This document shows, in pieces, positions 15,221-25,273 of a stretch of DNA of 64,000 bases. The notes under the pieces are model-generated. The model ran no database searches. It saw only the letters and a program-made list of their open reading frames with translations, and had not been told where the DNA came from. The translations under genes and the position numbers were made by a program. Origin of the DNA: G963665085 sp963665085 (lineage in GTDB: Bacteria; Bacteroidota; Bacteroidia; Bacteroidales; JAAAOM01). The stretch lies in NCBI GenBank assembly GCA_963665085.2, contig CAXXXS010000002.1:930001-994000 (forward strand). Reading direction: 5' to 3'. The number at the start of each line of letters is the position of its first letter. Positions within the stretch are counted from its first letter, which is position 1.

Positions 15221-18200
15221 TTAAAATGTTACTTCAATACCTCCCGAAATCATTCTGTTATGTGGATAACTACTATAACCATCAATTCCCCGCTGAGTAT
15301 TATTTCCCGCTGATTCCGGATCATCAACATCAACTACTCCTGCTAACTCAGGATCCATGCCTTCGTATTTAGTGATTGTAAATAGATTCTGACCAGAAAC
15401 AAATATCCTTAAGCTCGCGATATTCATTTTTGATAACAGGCTTGAAGGTAGAGAATATCCTAATTGGATATTTCTTAGCTTAAGGTATGAACCATCTTCA
15501 ACAAAATAAGAAGAAGGTGTTCCAAAATTTGCACTTGGATCGCTATGATTTAAACGAGGATTTTCATTTATTGAGCCTTCTCCTGTCCATCTTTCATATG
15601 CTAACACAGATGTGTTATAGTCTTGAAAAACATTTCTTAAATAAGATTTATGTGTGTTGAAAATTTCCACTCCATAAACCCCTTGGAAAAACATTGAAAA
15701 ATCAAATCCTTTATAATCCAAATTTACATTAAACCCATAAATCATTTTAGGCCAAGGATTTCCAAGATTTGTTTTATCCGCTTCCGTAATTTCTCCGTCT
15801 GGAATCATTACAACATTACCTTCATCATCTAAACTGGCAATATCTTTATATTTAAAATCGCCAGGAGCTGTACCAGATTGCCAGTATGTTCCACTTGGAG
15901 CACCTGCATTAGCAGCATTTACCTCATCCTCATTCTGGAATATACCATCTACAATATAACCATAGAAATAACCCATAGGCTCACCTACCTCTGTACGTGT
16001 AAGATAATGTTTAAATGCAATTCCATCATAGCCTGCTGTAATAATATCATCTTCGCGACTTAACATTGTAATTTCATTTTTGTTAAATGCCGCATTTGCT
16101 CCGAAACTGAAACCAAAATCACCAATTCTATCCTGGTAATTCGCTGCAATTTCTAACCCTCTGTTTTCCATTGTTCCAATATTACTGGGAACTGCCTCAG
16201 GACTATTTGTTCTGTTTGCACTAACTCCAAAAGACAATGGTAATTCAACATCATATAACATATCATCAGTTTTCTTGATGTAATAGTCTGTTGTTATACT
16301 TACTTTATTGTCGAATAATCCTAGGTCAAATCCAAAATCAGTTTGTACAATTTCTTCCCAATGCGCATTTTCGTTTGCCAGCTTAGACAAATAAAAACCT
16401 CTTTCTCTTGCTGCTTCTCCTAAATCACTAAATAGGTACATTGACTTATCTGAAGAGTATGTTGCCGAATAAAGATATTGGTCAATTTTATCTGAACCAT
16501 TTTTACCCCAGCTTGCTCTAATTTTTAAATTAGAGACAGCATCAATGGTACTCATAAAATCCTCATCACTTACACGCCATCCTACAGATGCAGAAGGGAA
16601 TATTCCCCATCGGAAACCAGAACCAAAATTAGAAGACCCATCTCTACGAACATTTGCCTGAAACAAATATTTTCCTGCGTAATTATATGTAAGTCGTCCG
16701 AATTGCGATAAAAGAGTTGAATACTCAATATTTTCTCTTTCTATTGCAGATGTTGTTCCTGTAGACAAAGACTGACTATCAGAATAGGTAACCGGAAAAT
16801 CCTGAACCTGGGAACCAAAAATCCAACCATTTGTTTTTTGTGCTTCGTAACCAGCCATGGCCTGTAAATAGTGCGATCCAAATGTTTTCTCATAATTTAA
16901 CACAATATTTCCTAAGAAATTATCATCAAAGTCTCCAATATATGTTAAACTATTTGTTGTGTTTGAAAAAGTTCCATAATCATATGCTTCGATATAAGTT
17001 CTTCTGCGGCCATCGCTAATTTCTCCTCCAAAGGTTGCTTTTGCTGTTAAACCTTCAAAAATGTCAATACTTGCATAAATATTACCAACTACACGATTGT
17101 AGGTATTCATTTTATGGTGTTGATATTCAGCTGCAACAGGGTTCTTACCATTCCAGTATGAAGGTCCACGCCCCCATCCACCATATATATTATCTTCGTC
17201 ATATAATGGCATTGTAGGAATAGGTTTAATAATTGTTTCAAAATCTGAGCCTATAGCCATGGTCGGATTCTCTCGTGTTCTTGAGATAGCAAGAGATTCT
17301 CCTATTTTGATACGTTTTCCAATCTTAAAATCAGAATTTGCGCGGATTGAAAATTTATCAAACCAGTTGTCAACCATAGTACCAACTTCCTTGTCGTAGG
17401 CGGTAGATAAAAAATAACTAGCATTTTCACTACCCCCTGAAACAGACAGATTATAGTTTTGCTCAATTCCACTTCCTGACCATACCTCGCCAATCCAATC
17501 TGTATCGGGTAGAGTTGAAGGATCCAATTCATAAGCACTATAATCTTCACCTGCATTTTTTCTGGTTTCTATATTCAATTCAAGGAATTGTTCTGTATTA
17601 CACATTTCTGGTAAATTGGTAGGAGTATGTTTTCCGACAGATGATCTAAAATTTACCTGAGGTTTTGATGAAGTTCCTCTTTTAGTAGTGACCAAGATAA
17701 CTCCGTGAGCAGCTCCGGTTCCATAAATAGCAGCTGCTGCAGCATCTTTTAATATCTCTACAGAAGCAACATCATTCATATTTAAATGATTACCCGGATC
17801 CATACGAACACCATCAACTATCCATAGTGGTTCTGTTTCTCCAATTGACCCTGCACCACGAACATGAATTGATGCACTTGATCCCGGACTACCTTTACCT
17901 TTTGAAATCATTACACCAGCAGCCCTACCCTGAATAGCCTCCTCAATTCTTCTTACAGACATCTTTTGAAAATCTTCTGCCTTAACAGATGATACAGCGC
18001 CCGTTAAATCCGATTTTTTTTGAGTTCCATATCCAATAACAACAACTTCTTCAAGGGATTTAATATCCTCAACCAATTGCATATCAACAACTGTTTTTCC
18101 ATTAACCTCAACTTCTTCAGTTAAATACCCAATAAAAGAAAAAACAAGAGTTGCATCAGATGACGGAATACTAATTGTATATTCCCCATCAATATTGGTT

Positions 18201-18676
18201 ACTGCTCCTGTATTTGTTCCTTTTACGAGTACATTAACACCAGGCAATACATCACCATTTGAATCAACAACCTTCCCTTTTATAATAACATCCTGCTGAT
18301 TACCATCAGATTTCGGGATTATTACAACTAAATCATTATCAAAAACTTTATATGTTAAGGTTGAGTTCTCAAAAAGATTCTCAAGGACATTTTCAATTTT
18401 TTCGTCCTTCATCTTAATATCAATCTTTTTATCAAGGAAAAGCCAATTTTCACTGTAAAAGAATCGGTAAGAACTATTCGTCTCAAGTTCTTTAAGGACT
18501 TCCTTAATTGATATTCCAGACTCCGAAATTGTAAATCCTGCATCCTGTGAATAAATAACTGCATTCACCTGAATTACAGCCACAAAGAACAAAGCGATAG
18601 TTAGTTTCATAGTTAAAAACAATTTTTTAATTTTCGCTTTCCGGCATGGAAAGCTCTCCTTTAGTAAATTTTTCAT
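15221..18676 (-). CDS. SusC/RagA TonB-dependent transporter with STN signalling domain (locus 1)
   Basis: 1,151 residues. An extended 23-residue basic start precedes the signal peptide (about 24-43). A secretin/TonB N-terminal (STN) domain at about 48-118 is the part that contacts FecR-type anti-sigma factors. A carboxypeptidase-like regulatory domain follows at about 128-205 (KGKVVDSNGDVLPGVNVLVKG), then the TonB box EEVVVIGYG (about 209-217), the plug with IHVRGAGSIG, and a 22-strand barrel. It imports oligosaccharides through the outer membrane using TonB energy. It is directly upstream of its SusD and downstream of the FecR and sigma genes. A hairpin shared with locus 2 lies 70 bases before its start. 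Confidence 0.95.
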   Translation of the reverse strand: MKNLLKESFPCRKAKIKKLFLTMKLTIALFFVAVIQVNAVIYSQDAGFTISESGISIKEVLKELETNSSYRFFYSENWLFLDKKIDIKMKDEKIENVLENLFENSTLTYKVFDNDLVVIIPKSDGNQQDVIIKGKVVDSNGDVLPGVNVLVKGTNTGAVTNIDGEYTISIPSSDATLVFSFIGYLTEEVEVNGKTVVDMQLVEDIKSLEEVVVIGYGTQKKSDLTGAVSSVKAEDFQKMSVRRIEEAIQGRAAGVMISKGKGSPGSSASIHVRGAGSIGETEPLWIVDGVRMDPGNHLNMNDVASVEILKDAAAAAIYGTGAAHGVILVTTKRGTSSKPQVNFRSSVGKHTPTNLPEMCNTEQFLELNIETRKNAGEDYSAYELDPSTLPDTDWIGEVWSGSGIEQNYNLSVSGGSENASYFLSTAYDKEVGTMVDNWFDKFSIRANSDFKIGKRIKIGESLAISRTRENPTMAIGSDFETIIKPIPTMPLYDEDNIYGGWGRGPSYWNGKNPVAAEYQHHKMNTYNRVVGNIYASIDIFEGLTAKATFGGEISDGRRRTYIEAYDYGTFSNTTNSLTYIGDFDDNFLGNIVLNYEKTFGSHYLQAMAGYEAQKTNGWIFGSQVQDFPVTYSDSQSLSTGTTSAIERENIEYSTLLSQFGRLTYNYAGKYLFQANVRRDGSSNFGSGFRWGIFPSASVGWRVSDEDFMSTIDAVSNLKIRASWGKNGSDKIDQYLYSATYSSDKSMYLFSDLGEAARERGFYLSKLANENAHWEEIVQTDFGFDLGLFDNKVSITTDYYIKKTDDMLYDVELPLSFGVSANRTNSPEAVPSNIGTMENRGLEIAANYQDRIGDFGFSFGANAAFNKNEITMLSREDDIITAGYDGIAFKHYLTRTEVGEPMGYFYGYIVDGIFQNEDEVNAANAGAPSGTYWQSGTAPGDFKYKDIASLDDEGNVVMIPDGEITEADKTNLGNPWPKMIYGFNVNLDYKGFDFSMFFQGVYGVEIFNTHKSYLRNVFQDYNTSVLAYERWTGEGSINENPRLNHSDPSANFGTPSSYFVEDGSYLKLRNIQLGYSLPSSLLSKMNIASLRIFVSGQNLFTITKYEGMDPELAGVVDVDDPESAGNNTQRGIDGYSSYPHNRMISGGIEVTF

Positions 18677-18745
18677 AATTTTACAATTAGATTAGAATTA
18701 ATGTTAATTAGCTCACTCTGTGAAATTGAGCTTTTTAAAGTCTTT

Positions 18746-18773
18746 AAAGCAGGATGCTCCAACATCCTGCTTT
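18746..18773 (-). promoter_or_regulatory. Conserved leader hairpin upstream of susC (locus 1)
   Basis: Perfect 11-bp stem with AAAGCAGGATG (18746-18756) and CATCCTGCTTT (18763-18773) around a six-base loop, 70 bases upstream of the susC start. On the coding strand it reads GCAGGATGTTGGAGCATCC plus TGC. The same stem, with a three-base change in the loop, lies 68 bases before susC of locus 2. Confidence 0.7.
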
Positions 18774-18851
18774 TTTTATTCGAGTTTTTATTTTTTCATA
18801 TTACAAGCATTTAGTTAGTGTTTATACTGTTACATTTTAGTTAGTTACATA

Positions 18852-19943
18852 TTATTTCCAGGCGTTTTTAAATTTATTCCTTGAATCGTCATTCAAATCA
18901 AAAATAATTTTATTCTCTTCTTTCGAATAAGCAATTGGCGATGTCAGCGTAAGCACTTCTAAAACATTATTGATTGACTCATCTTTGATTGAACCTGAAT
19001 ACCTAAAATTATAAATTGTTGAATCCTTGATTTCAATCTTCACATTATACCTTCGTTCCAGTTTCTTGGCAAAAGAAGATAAAGGCTCATTATCAATTAT
19101 CCAAAGTTCGTTTCTCCATGAAATATTATTCTGGGTATTTACATTTGTTTCAACTACAACATCGTCAGCGACTCTTGAAATTTTTTCTTTCGTATCAGGA
19201 TTCTTTTCCAGCTGTGGATTAGGCTTATAGATTGTTACTTTCTGATTTGGTTCCAATGTAACTGGTTCTTCCTTAGAATTTTCTTTTGATACCACAACTT
19301 TTCCTTCAACGAGAGTTGTTTCCACATAGGATTCATCCGGATAAGACTTAACATTAAACGATGTACCCAATGCCTTAACATTTACACCATTAGCATTCAC
19401 AATAAAAGGTTTGGAAACATCCGTATGAACTTCGAAATATGCTTCTCCTATTAATTTTACATTTCGGGTGTTGCCTTTAAATGTTGAAGGAAAAAGCAAT
19501 TTACTTCCTGAATTCAACCACACCTGAGAACCATCCGGCAAATTAACTTTTGATCGAACGCCATAAGGAGCTTCCGCTTCATTTGTAAAAACTAATGTTT
19601 CTACATTCTTGTTATTCTCTTGATTTACAAAACCATGACCAATAAATCCACCCAAAGTAAGTGCTATAACAAAAATTGCTGCGTATTTTAAAAATACCGG
19701 AACAATTGATTTGTTTTTAAAAACCTTTTGTTTAAAGCTAAGTAATGCTTTTTGGGTGTGAAACTGATTAGGGTTCTTATTTTCGCTACTAAGCAACCAG
19801 ACAGTTTTTAAATGCGTATAATATTTAAAATTTTCATCAGATTCATGAATCCAATCTTTCACTAACATTATCTCTTTTTCTCCTGCTTCACCTGTCAGGT
19901 AGAGCATAATTAATTCATCAATATTTTGAATTTCTTCTTTCAT
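18852..19943 (-). CDS. FecR-type anti-sigma factor (locus 1)
   Basis: 363 residues. The N-terminal cytosolic part (about 1-75, IDELIMLYLTGEAGEKEIML) binds the sigma factor. A transmembrane helix lies near 85-105 (YAAIFVIALTLGGFIGHG). The periplasmic FecR domain at about 130-230 includes VNLPDGSQVWLNSGSKLLFP, KLIGEAYFEVHTD and VKALGTSFNVKSYPDES, and a DUF4974-type C-terminal domain at about 280-350 includes PLSSFAKKLERRYNVKIEI. It relays loading of the SusC STN domain to the ECF sigma factor. It lies between the sigma gene and susC on the same strand, the standard trans-envelope signalling order. Confidence 0.93.
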   Translation of the reverse strand: MKEEIQNIDELIMLYLTGEAGEKEIMLVKDWIHESDENFKYYTHLKTVWLLSSENKNPNQFHTQKALLSFKQKVFKNKSIVPVFLKYAAIFVIALTLGGFIGHGFVNQENNKNVETLVFTNEAEAPYGVRSKVNLPDGSQVWLNSGSKLLFPSTFKGNTRNVKLIGEAYFEVHTDVSKPFIVNANGVNVKALGTSFNVKSYPDESYVETTLVEGKVVVSKENSKEEPVTLEPNQKVTIYKPNPQLEKNPDTKEKISRVADDVVVETNVNTQNNISWRNELWIIDNEPLSSFAKKLERRYNVKIEIKDSTIYNFRYSGSIKDESINNVLEVLTLTSPIAYSKEENKIIFDLNDDSRNKFKNAWK

Positions 19944-20036
19944 TTAAGGTTATGTAATAAGTAAGGCAATTAAAAATCTATTTGGTAGTAAAGAAATATT
20001 ACTTTTTTTTAGAAAAACCCAGCATATATTTTTCAG

Positions 20037-20636
20037 TTAACTGAAAAACAACAACATAACAACAGATAAAAAATCTTTTATTTTTTTTAACGCAATCGAT
20101 ATTTGCTTTTTTACAGTAGTTTCTGCTATGTTTAGTTTCTCTGCAATCTCTTTATTTTTAAGTCCCGAATATCTACTTAATTTGAAGATATCCCTACATT
20201 GGGCTGGTAAATTCTCAATAGCTTTTGTTATTCTGTCCTGGGTTTCATCTGCCAGTATTTGGTTTAGTGGATGATCTGTCCCTTCAGATATCCTATGGAG
20301 TTCTGCTTTGTGCAGTACAAGGATGTTTTCATTATACTTACTCTCAATTTTTTTGTGCTCGATAAAATTCACACAGCGATTATGAATTAGTCTGTAAAGA
20401 TAAGCCCTTAATGAAGATGAAATTTTAATCTTATTTCTGTTGTTCCACAACCATACCATCCCTTCGGAAACAATATCTTCAGCATCCGACTTATTTCTTA
20501 CAAAACCAAAGGCATAATTACAAAGATTCACATAATGAGCAACAAAAATCTCTTCCATAGCCCACTCATTCCCATCAAGTAATCCCTGGATTATTTCAAT
20601 ATCATATTGTTGCATCTGTCTCTTAGGTTGGGACAA
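20037..20636 (-). CDS. ECF sigma factor (locus 1, FecI-like)
   Basis: 199 residues with sigma region 2 (about 28-95: HYVNLCNYAFGFVRNKSDA, EDIVSEGMVWLWNNRNKI) and region 4 (about 145-190: IENLPAQCRDIFKLSRYSGL, KNKEIAEKLNIAETTVKKQI). This is the Bacteroidetes SusC-coupled ECF subtype. It probably activates the susC/susD pair after release by the FecR-type protein immediately downstream on the same strand. The last residues (VVMLLFF) are unusually hydrophobic. A DUF4861 gene lies about 100 bases upstream on the same strand. Confidence 0.92.
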   Translation of the reverse strand: MSQPKRQMQQYDIEIIQGLLDGNEWAMEEIFVAHYVNLCNYAFGFVRNKSDAEDIVSEGMVWLWNNRNKIKISSSLRAYLYRLIHNRCVNFIEHKKIESKYNENILVLHKAELHRISEGTDHPLNQILADETQDRITKAIENLPAQCRDIFKLSRYSGLKNKEIAEKLNIAETTVKKQISIALKKIKDFLSVVMLLFFS

Positions 20637-20742
20637 ATGTATACTAATTTTTAAAAATTGGTAAATTTTAGAATAATTCGAAGGCTAAACAATCATCAGG
20701 AAAATTGCAAAAAAGGAATAATAAGATAGAAAAAACAATTGA

Positions 20743-21606
20743 TTACATATCCTTAACAAAGGATTCCAGCTTTTTAAGAGAATTTATTTCTTCTTCTTTT
20801 TCACACGATGACATAATTTTCCAGCTTAGTTGTTTTGCTGGTTTTGAAATAAGCAAATGCTGGCTACCATCATCTTGTTTATCTTCAAAATCATCCGGAT
20901 TATATTTGATTGCCGCACCTAACTCCACTTTTTCAGCTGCAACATCCTCAGGATGAAGTCCCCAGGAAATAATATAATTATCGTTAACAATTACATCTTG
21001 TCCTTCGTGGTAATTTAGTCCTGTGACGAATTGAACAGGTTCATCGCACAGGGCAAAAGCTTCTACTGTAGCATACCGTACTCCAGAGTAAACAGTTACT
21101 CTACAGAGAATATCAACCTTTGTATCTTTATATGGAACTCCCTCTGATAACATTTCCATATAAGAAACCGAACCTTCTTTTTTTACCCTCGCATAGCGAC
21201 CAGTTACGGGATCAAGGTTAACAACTTTCTCCCCATCCCATAATCGTACTCCGCCTAAACCAATTGTTTCTCCCACTTTATAGTAATCTGCACCCCATCC
21301 GTTTCTTTGTTGTTCTGGCATTGGATACCATCTGGCTTTTTTTAATTCGAGACCTGGTTTAACTTTGTTATATGCATCAATCGTTGCTTTATGATCAAAA
21401 TAGATACGCAATGCCATCCATTCATTTTCAATAGCAGGACCATGATGTCCAACTTCTGTAAATAAATCTCCTGATTCTGAAAAAATTTCTGATTTATAGG
21501 TTCCACTGTCTGCTTTTGAAAAAAGACTTATATCGGTTTTGTTTTGAGAGAATCCCACAAAAAAAATAAATAAAAAATATAAGATTAGAAAATTTCTTGT
21601 TTTCAT
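20743..21606 (-). CDS. DUF4861-family exported protein
   Basis: 287 residues with a signal peptide (about 1-20, LYFLFIFFVGFSQ). The body holds the family's conserved words HHGPAIENEWMALRIYFDH, NGWGADYYKVGETIGLGGVR and GLNYHEGQD; the fold looks like an all-beta sandwich. DUF4861 proteins occur inside polysaccharide-utilization loci, and a glycan-lyase or hydrolase role has been suspected without a reaction I can confirm. It follows the GH51 gene (with a hairpin terminator between) and precedes the ECF sigma gene, so it is placed in locus 1. The length is a little short of some family members. Confidence 0.65.
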   Translation of the reverse strand: MKTRNFLILYFLFIFFVGFSQNKTDISLFSKADSGTYKSEIFSESGDLFTEVGHHGPAIENEWMALRIYFDHKATIDAYNKVKPGLELKKARWYPMPEQQRNGWGADYYKVGETIGLGGVRLWDGEKVVNLDPVTGRYARVKKEGSVSYMEMLSEGVPYKDTKVDILCRVTVYSGVRYATVEAFALCDEPVQFVTGLNYHEGQDVIVNDNYIISWGLHPEDVAAEKVELGAAIKYNPDDFEDKQDDGSQHLLISKPAKQLSWKIMSSCEKEEEINSLKKLESFVKDM

Positions 21607-21709
21607 AAAAAATTAAGTATTTATTAAGTCTTCAAATTTATACCTAAAATCCAGATTTTTAAGGAAAAACTAGAAAAGCTATAGAATGACACATTTTGAT
21701 TTTACAAAA

Positions 21710-21739
21710 AATCCCCAGATAATATAATACCCGGGGATT
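21710..21739 (-). terminator. Hairpin terminator after GH51 gene
   Basis: On the minus strand AATCCCC (from 21739) pairs with GGGGATT (to 21710), followed by TTTT. It sits about 30 bases beyond the GH51 stop and separates it from the DUF4861 gene. Confidence 0.6.
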
Positions 21740-21767
21740 AATGAATTTAATTTTCACTTTTAAAACC

Positions 21768-23312
21768 TCACTTTACATTCACTACAACAACAGACTTTGC
21801 CGGAACCTCAATTTGCAATACACCTTTTTTAATGGATGATCCAGAAAAATTTGAAACGGTTACCTGTTCTGGGTTATCAAACGTATTATGTGTATTTAAA
21901 TCTTTTGCAGTAATTATCTTGCCAGAAACACTGGTTAGCTTCTCAACTCCCCTGATGTCACAATCAAGATTTATATTTTTAGTTGGGTTTATATTTACGA
22001 TACTTATGTTAATACTTCCATCTTTAGCTTTCGAGCTTGAAACATTGAGCGAAGGAAGTTCTTCTTCATCTATTTTATAAATTTCTGAAGTAACCTCAGT
22101 AGGTAATAATTCTGCATCCTGATGAACTTTATACAAATCAAAAACATGATAGGTAGGTGTTAGTATCATCTTATCTCCTTCTGTTAATATTAAAGCCTGC
22201 AACACATTAACTGTTTGTGCAAGATTTGCCATCTGGACCCTGTCTGCATGGTTATTAAAGATATTAAGTGTTATCCCGGCAACGAAAGCATCTCGTAAAG
22301 TATTTTGCTGGTATAAAAATCCGGGATTTGTTTCAGGTTCTACATCGTACCAGGTTCCCCATTCATCAACGACCAATCCTACTTTTTTCTCTGAATCGTA
22401 TTTATCCATAATCGTAGAATGTTGGTTTAAAAGATCGTCCATAGCTGATGCTTTCTTTAGAGTTGTGATATAGTCTTTCTCTGAGAACTCTGTTGATGAA
22501 CCTTTATTCTGCCAGGTATGAGTTACAGTATAATAATGCAAAGAGATTCCACTCATCATACTGGATGGAATTTTTTTCATCAAAACTTCTGTCCAGTTTA
22601 CATCCCAGGAATTTGCTCCTCCAGCTATTTTATATAAATTATTATCACCATAATTTCTACAATAGGTAGCAAATCTTTTATACAAATCTGCATAATATTC
22701 TGGGGTCATATTTCCACCACAGCCCCAATTCTCGTTACCAACTCCCCAATAGGTTACTCCCCAGGGTTCTATTCTTCCATTTTTCTTGCGAAGATTAGAC
22801 ATTGGACTGATACCATCAAAGTTTATATACTCTACCCAGGTTGACATTTCTTTCACCGTTCCGCTTCCAACATTTCCACAGATGTAAGGCTCTGTTCCGA
22901 GGAGCTCGCAATAGTTGAGAAATTCATGCGTACCAAAACTATTATCTTCGGTAACACCACCCCAGTGCGTATTTATCATAGTTGGCCTGTCATTTCTCGG
23001 ACCAATACCATCTTGCCAATGGTATTCATCGGCAAAACAACCACCAGGCCAACGCAGGTTTGGAATATTAATCGCTTTTAAAGCTTCAAGTACATCTTGT
23101 CTGTAGCCATCAAGATTATTTATCTCTGAATCTTCTCCTACCCAAATCCCTCCGTAAATACAACGCCCAAGATGTTCACTAAAATGCCCATAAATATGTT
23201 TATTTATCGTGCTTTTGCCCTGATCAGCCTGTATAATTAATTTATTTGTCCCCTGTGAAAAAGAATAAGAAGTAAATGCAATTAAAATAATTAGTAATAG
23301 TAGTTTTCTCAT
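21768..23312 (-). CDS. GH51 alpha-L-arabinofuranosidase
   Basis: 514 residues with a signal peptide cleaved near residue 19 (SYSFSQ), so it is exported. The N-terminal half is a (beta/alpha)8 barrel of GH51: HIYGHFSEHLGRCIYGGIWVG and PNLRWPGGCFADEYHW are hallmark strings. The acid/base is E194 (VGNENWGCGG) and the nucleophile E317 (VVDEWGTWY). The C-terminal beta-sandwich ends in VPAKSVVVVNVK. It releases terminal arabinofuranose from arabinan, arabinoxylan or arabinogalactan fragments. It is the first gene of minus-strand locus 1 and is divergent from the ECF sigma factor of locus 2. Confidence 0.95.
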   Translation of the reverse strand: MRKLLLLIILIAFTSYSFSQGTNKLIIQADQGKSTINKHIYGHFSEHLGRCIYGGIWVGEDSEINNLDGYRQDVLEALKAINIPNLRWPGGCFADEYHWQDGIGPRNDRPTMINTHWGGVTEDNSFGTHEFLNYCELLGTEPYICGNVGSGTVKEMSTWVEYINFDGISPMSNLRKKNGRIEPWGVTYWGVGNENWGCGGNMTPEYYADLYKRFATYCRNYGDNNLYKIAGGANSWDVNWTEVLMKKIPSSMMSGISLHYYTVTHTWQNKGSSTEFSEKDYITTLKKASAMDDLLNQHSTIMDKYDSEKKVGLVVDEWGTWYDVEPETNPGFLYQQNTLRDAFVAGITLNIFNNHADRVQMANLAQTVNVLQALILTEGDKMILTPTYHVFDLYKVHQDAELLPTEVTSEIYKIDEEELPSLNVSSSKAKDGSINISIVNINPTKNINLDCDIRGVEKLTSVSGKIITAKDLNTHNTFDNPEQVTVSNFSGSSIKKGVLQIEVPAKSVVVVNVK

Positions 23313-23515
23313 GATATTTGTTTCTAGTTAAAATTGTTTTCAGTAGTTGAATCACAAAATTAATTGTGTTTTTTTAAATTACCACAAAATAATTGTATTT
23401 TCTACACTTAAAATTCAAACAATTAAAATACAGGTATTTAAAACAAAATATTTTGCTTTTATAGTTTTTCTTTAAAATAATTATTTTTGTCGTCTTATTT
23501 AAAGCCATTATTTGA

Positions 23516-24055
23516 ATGTCTGACCAATTATGGATTGAAAAACTCAGAAATGGGGATCATTCTGCATTTGAAAACATTTTTAAAACTTATCATAAAGACT
23601 TGGTAAGGTATTCTACCAATTTTATTGGCGACATAAACGCAGCTGAAGATATTGTTGAAGATTGTTTCTACTGGCTATGGGATGTTAAAGAATCAATAAA
23701 CATTAAAAATTCCCTACGTTCATTTTTGTTTTCTGTGGTTACCAATAAATGTCTCAATTACATGAAAAAAAACAACCACCAGAAACAATACGAAGAATAC
23801 ATAAGAAGTATCACTATAAGAAAAGAGATTAACTACCCGGAAGTCAATCTTATTTCCAAAGAGCTTAGTGTTACTATTCAGGAAGCTATAGATAACCTTC
23901 CAGAACAATGCAGAAAAATTTTTTTATTAAGTCGAAACGATGACAAAAAATATGAGGAGATTGCCACTATGCTGGACATCTCCATCAATACTGTAAAAAA
24001 ACAAATGAACAGGGCTATTTCAAAACTAAAAGATGCTTTAAAAGACTACCTATAG
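23516..24055 (+). CDS. ECF sigma factor (locus 2, FecI-like)
   Basis: 179 residues, sigma region 2 (about 20-85: FENIFKTYHKDLVRYSTNFI, AAEDIVEDCFYWLWDVKESI) and region 4 (about 125-175: DNLPEQCRKIFLLSRNDDKK, YEEIATMLDISINTVKKQMN). It opens plus-strand locus 2 and is followed by fecR, susC and susD, all co-directional. It should respond to substrate sensed through the SusC STN domain. A possible TAnnTTTG box (TATTTTTG, 23482-23489) lies 27 bases ahead of the ATG, but no well-spaced -33 box was found. It is paralogous to the locus 1 factor, with clear sequence divergence. Confidence 0.92.
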   Translation: MSDQLWIEKLRNGDHSAFENIFKTYHKDLVRYSTNFIGDINAAEDIVEDCFYWLWDVKESINIKNSLRSFLFSVVTNKCLNYMKKNNHQKQYEEYIRSITIRKEINYPEVNLISKELSVTIQEAIDNLPEQCRKIFLLSRNDDKKYEEIATMLDISINTVKKQMNRAISKLKDALKDYL

Positions 24056-24195
24056 AAAAAACAGGTTAAGGGTTCAAAATAAATTTCACTAAAAATCAGC
24101 CACTTATTTTCCATCAATCAAAAAACATCATTTTTTTTTAATTGTGTTGTCACACAAAACCGGATTTAGATTTACTTATATAAGAACATATAGAA

Positions 24196-25203
24196 ATGAT
24201 TAACGAAACTGAAAATATAAATGAACTATTAATAACCTACCTAACTGGAAATGCTTCCAAAGAGGAAAAGGAATTAATTGAAGATTGGTTAGACAAAAGT
24301 GAGCTGAACAAAAAGTACTTTGCTGAAGTTTCCGATGTATGGGAAGTTTCTGGTATTACCAAATCTGTAGAAAGCGATACAGGTGTACACTTAAAAAAAC
24401 TAAACAACAGAATAAAAAAACAGAATCAGTCAAAAACCCTGACTTTAAATTTCATTAAATACGCAGCCATTTTTGTAATTGCATTAGGACTTGGTAGTCT
24501 AATTCCATTCTTTCTTGATTTTGATTATACGTCTTCAAAAATAATTTCGGAAAACACGATACATGCGCCTAACGGATCTAAAACAAATTTAGTTTTACCC
24601 GATGGTTCAGAAGTATGGTTAAATTCAGGAAGTTCAATAACTTATCAGGATGGTTTTTTAACTAAAAAAAACAGGGAAATAAAACTTATTGGAGAAGCTT
24701 ATTTTAAGGTAAGTAAGAATAAAAAAAGGCCATTTATAGTAAAAACTAACGAAGTAGCTATCCAAGCGTTAGGAACATCCTTTAATGTAAAGGCATATCC
24801 TGAAGAACCAACAATTAAAGCGACATTGGTTGAAGGAAGTATTTCAGTTCATAAACTGAAGGAAGAAGACAGAGAAATAATTCTAACACCAAATCAACAA
24901 GCTATAGTAAATAAAGGATCAAATGCTGCTATCTCAATACTAAAAAACATAAATGTAAACAAATACACTTCCTGGAAAGATAAAAACTGGATAATAGACA
25001 ACGAAGAATTAGGTACGCTTGCCAAAAAACTTGAAAGAAAATATGATGTGACTATTGTTTTCAAAGACAAAAAATATCAAGAATTGCGATTCTCCGGAAC
25101 ACTGACGGACGTTTCCCTTGAGCAGATCCTGGAAGTAATAAGCTTTGCTTCACCTTTTTCTTATAAAATTGATGGGAAGACAGTAATCCTGGATACTAAA
25201 TAA
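24196..25203 (+). CDS. FecR-type anti-sigma factor (locus 2)
   Basis: 335 residues. The cytosolic N-terminus (ELLITYLTGNASKEEKELIE) is followed by one membrane helix at about 88-108 (YAAIFVIALGLGSLIPFFL), then the FecR domain (about 120-225: LVLPDGSEVWLNSGSSITY, KLIGEAYFKVSKN, IQALGTSFNVKAYPEE) and a DUF4974-like end (about 260-333: ELGTLAKKLERKYDVTIVF). Role and order are as in locus 1, to which it is clearly paralogous. The hairpin upstream of susC begins about 70 bases after its stop. Confidence 0.93.
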   Translation: MINETENINELLITYLTGNASKEEKELIEDWLDKSELNKKYFAEVSDVWEVSGITKSVESDTGVHLKKLNNRIKKQNQSKTLTLNFIKYAAIFVIALGLGSLIPFFLDFDYTSSKIISENTIHAPNGSKTNLVLPDGSEVWLNSGSSITYQDGFLTKKNREIKLIGEAYFKVSKNKKRPFIVKTNEVAIQALGTSFNVKAYPEEPTIKATLVEGSISVHKLKEEDREIILTPNQQAIVNKGSNAAISILKNINVNKYTSWKDKNWIIDNEELGTLAKKLERKYDVTIVFKDKKYQELRFSGTLTDVSLEQILEVISFASPFSYKIDGKTVILDTK

Positions 25204-25273
25204 CGTAATTATTACTAACTAAAAACAGATAACAGCTTATGGAAGAATAAGAAACCTAACAAATAAAATAAAA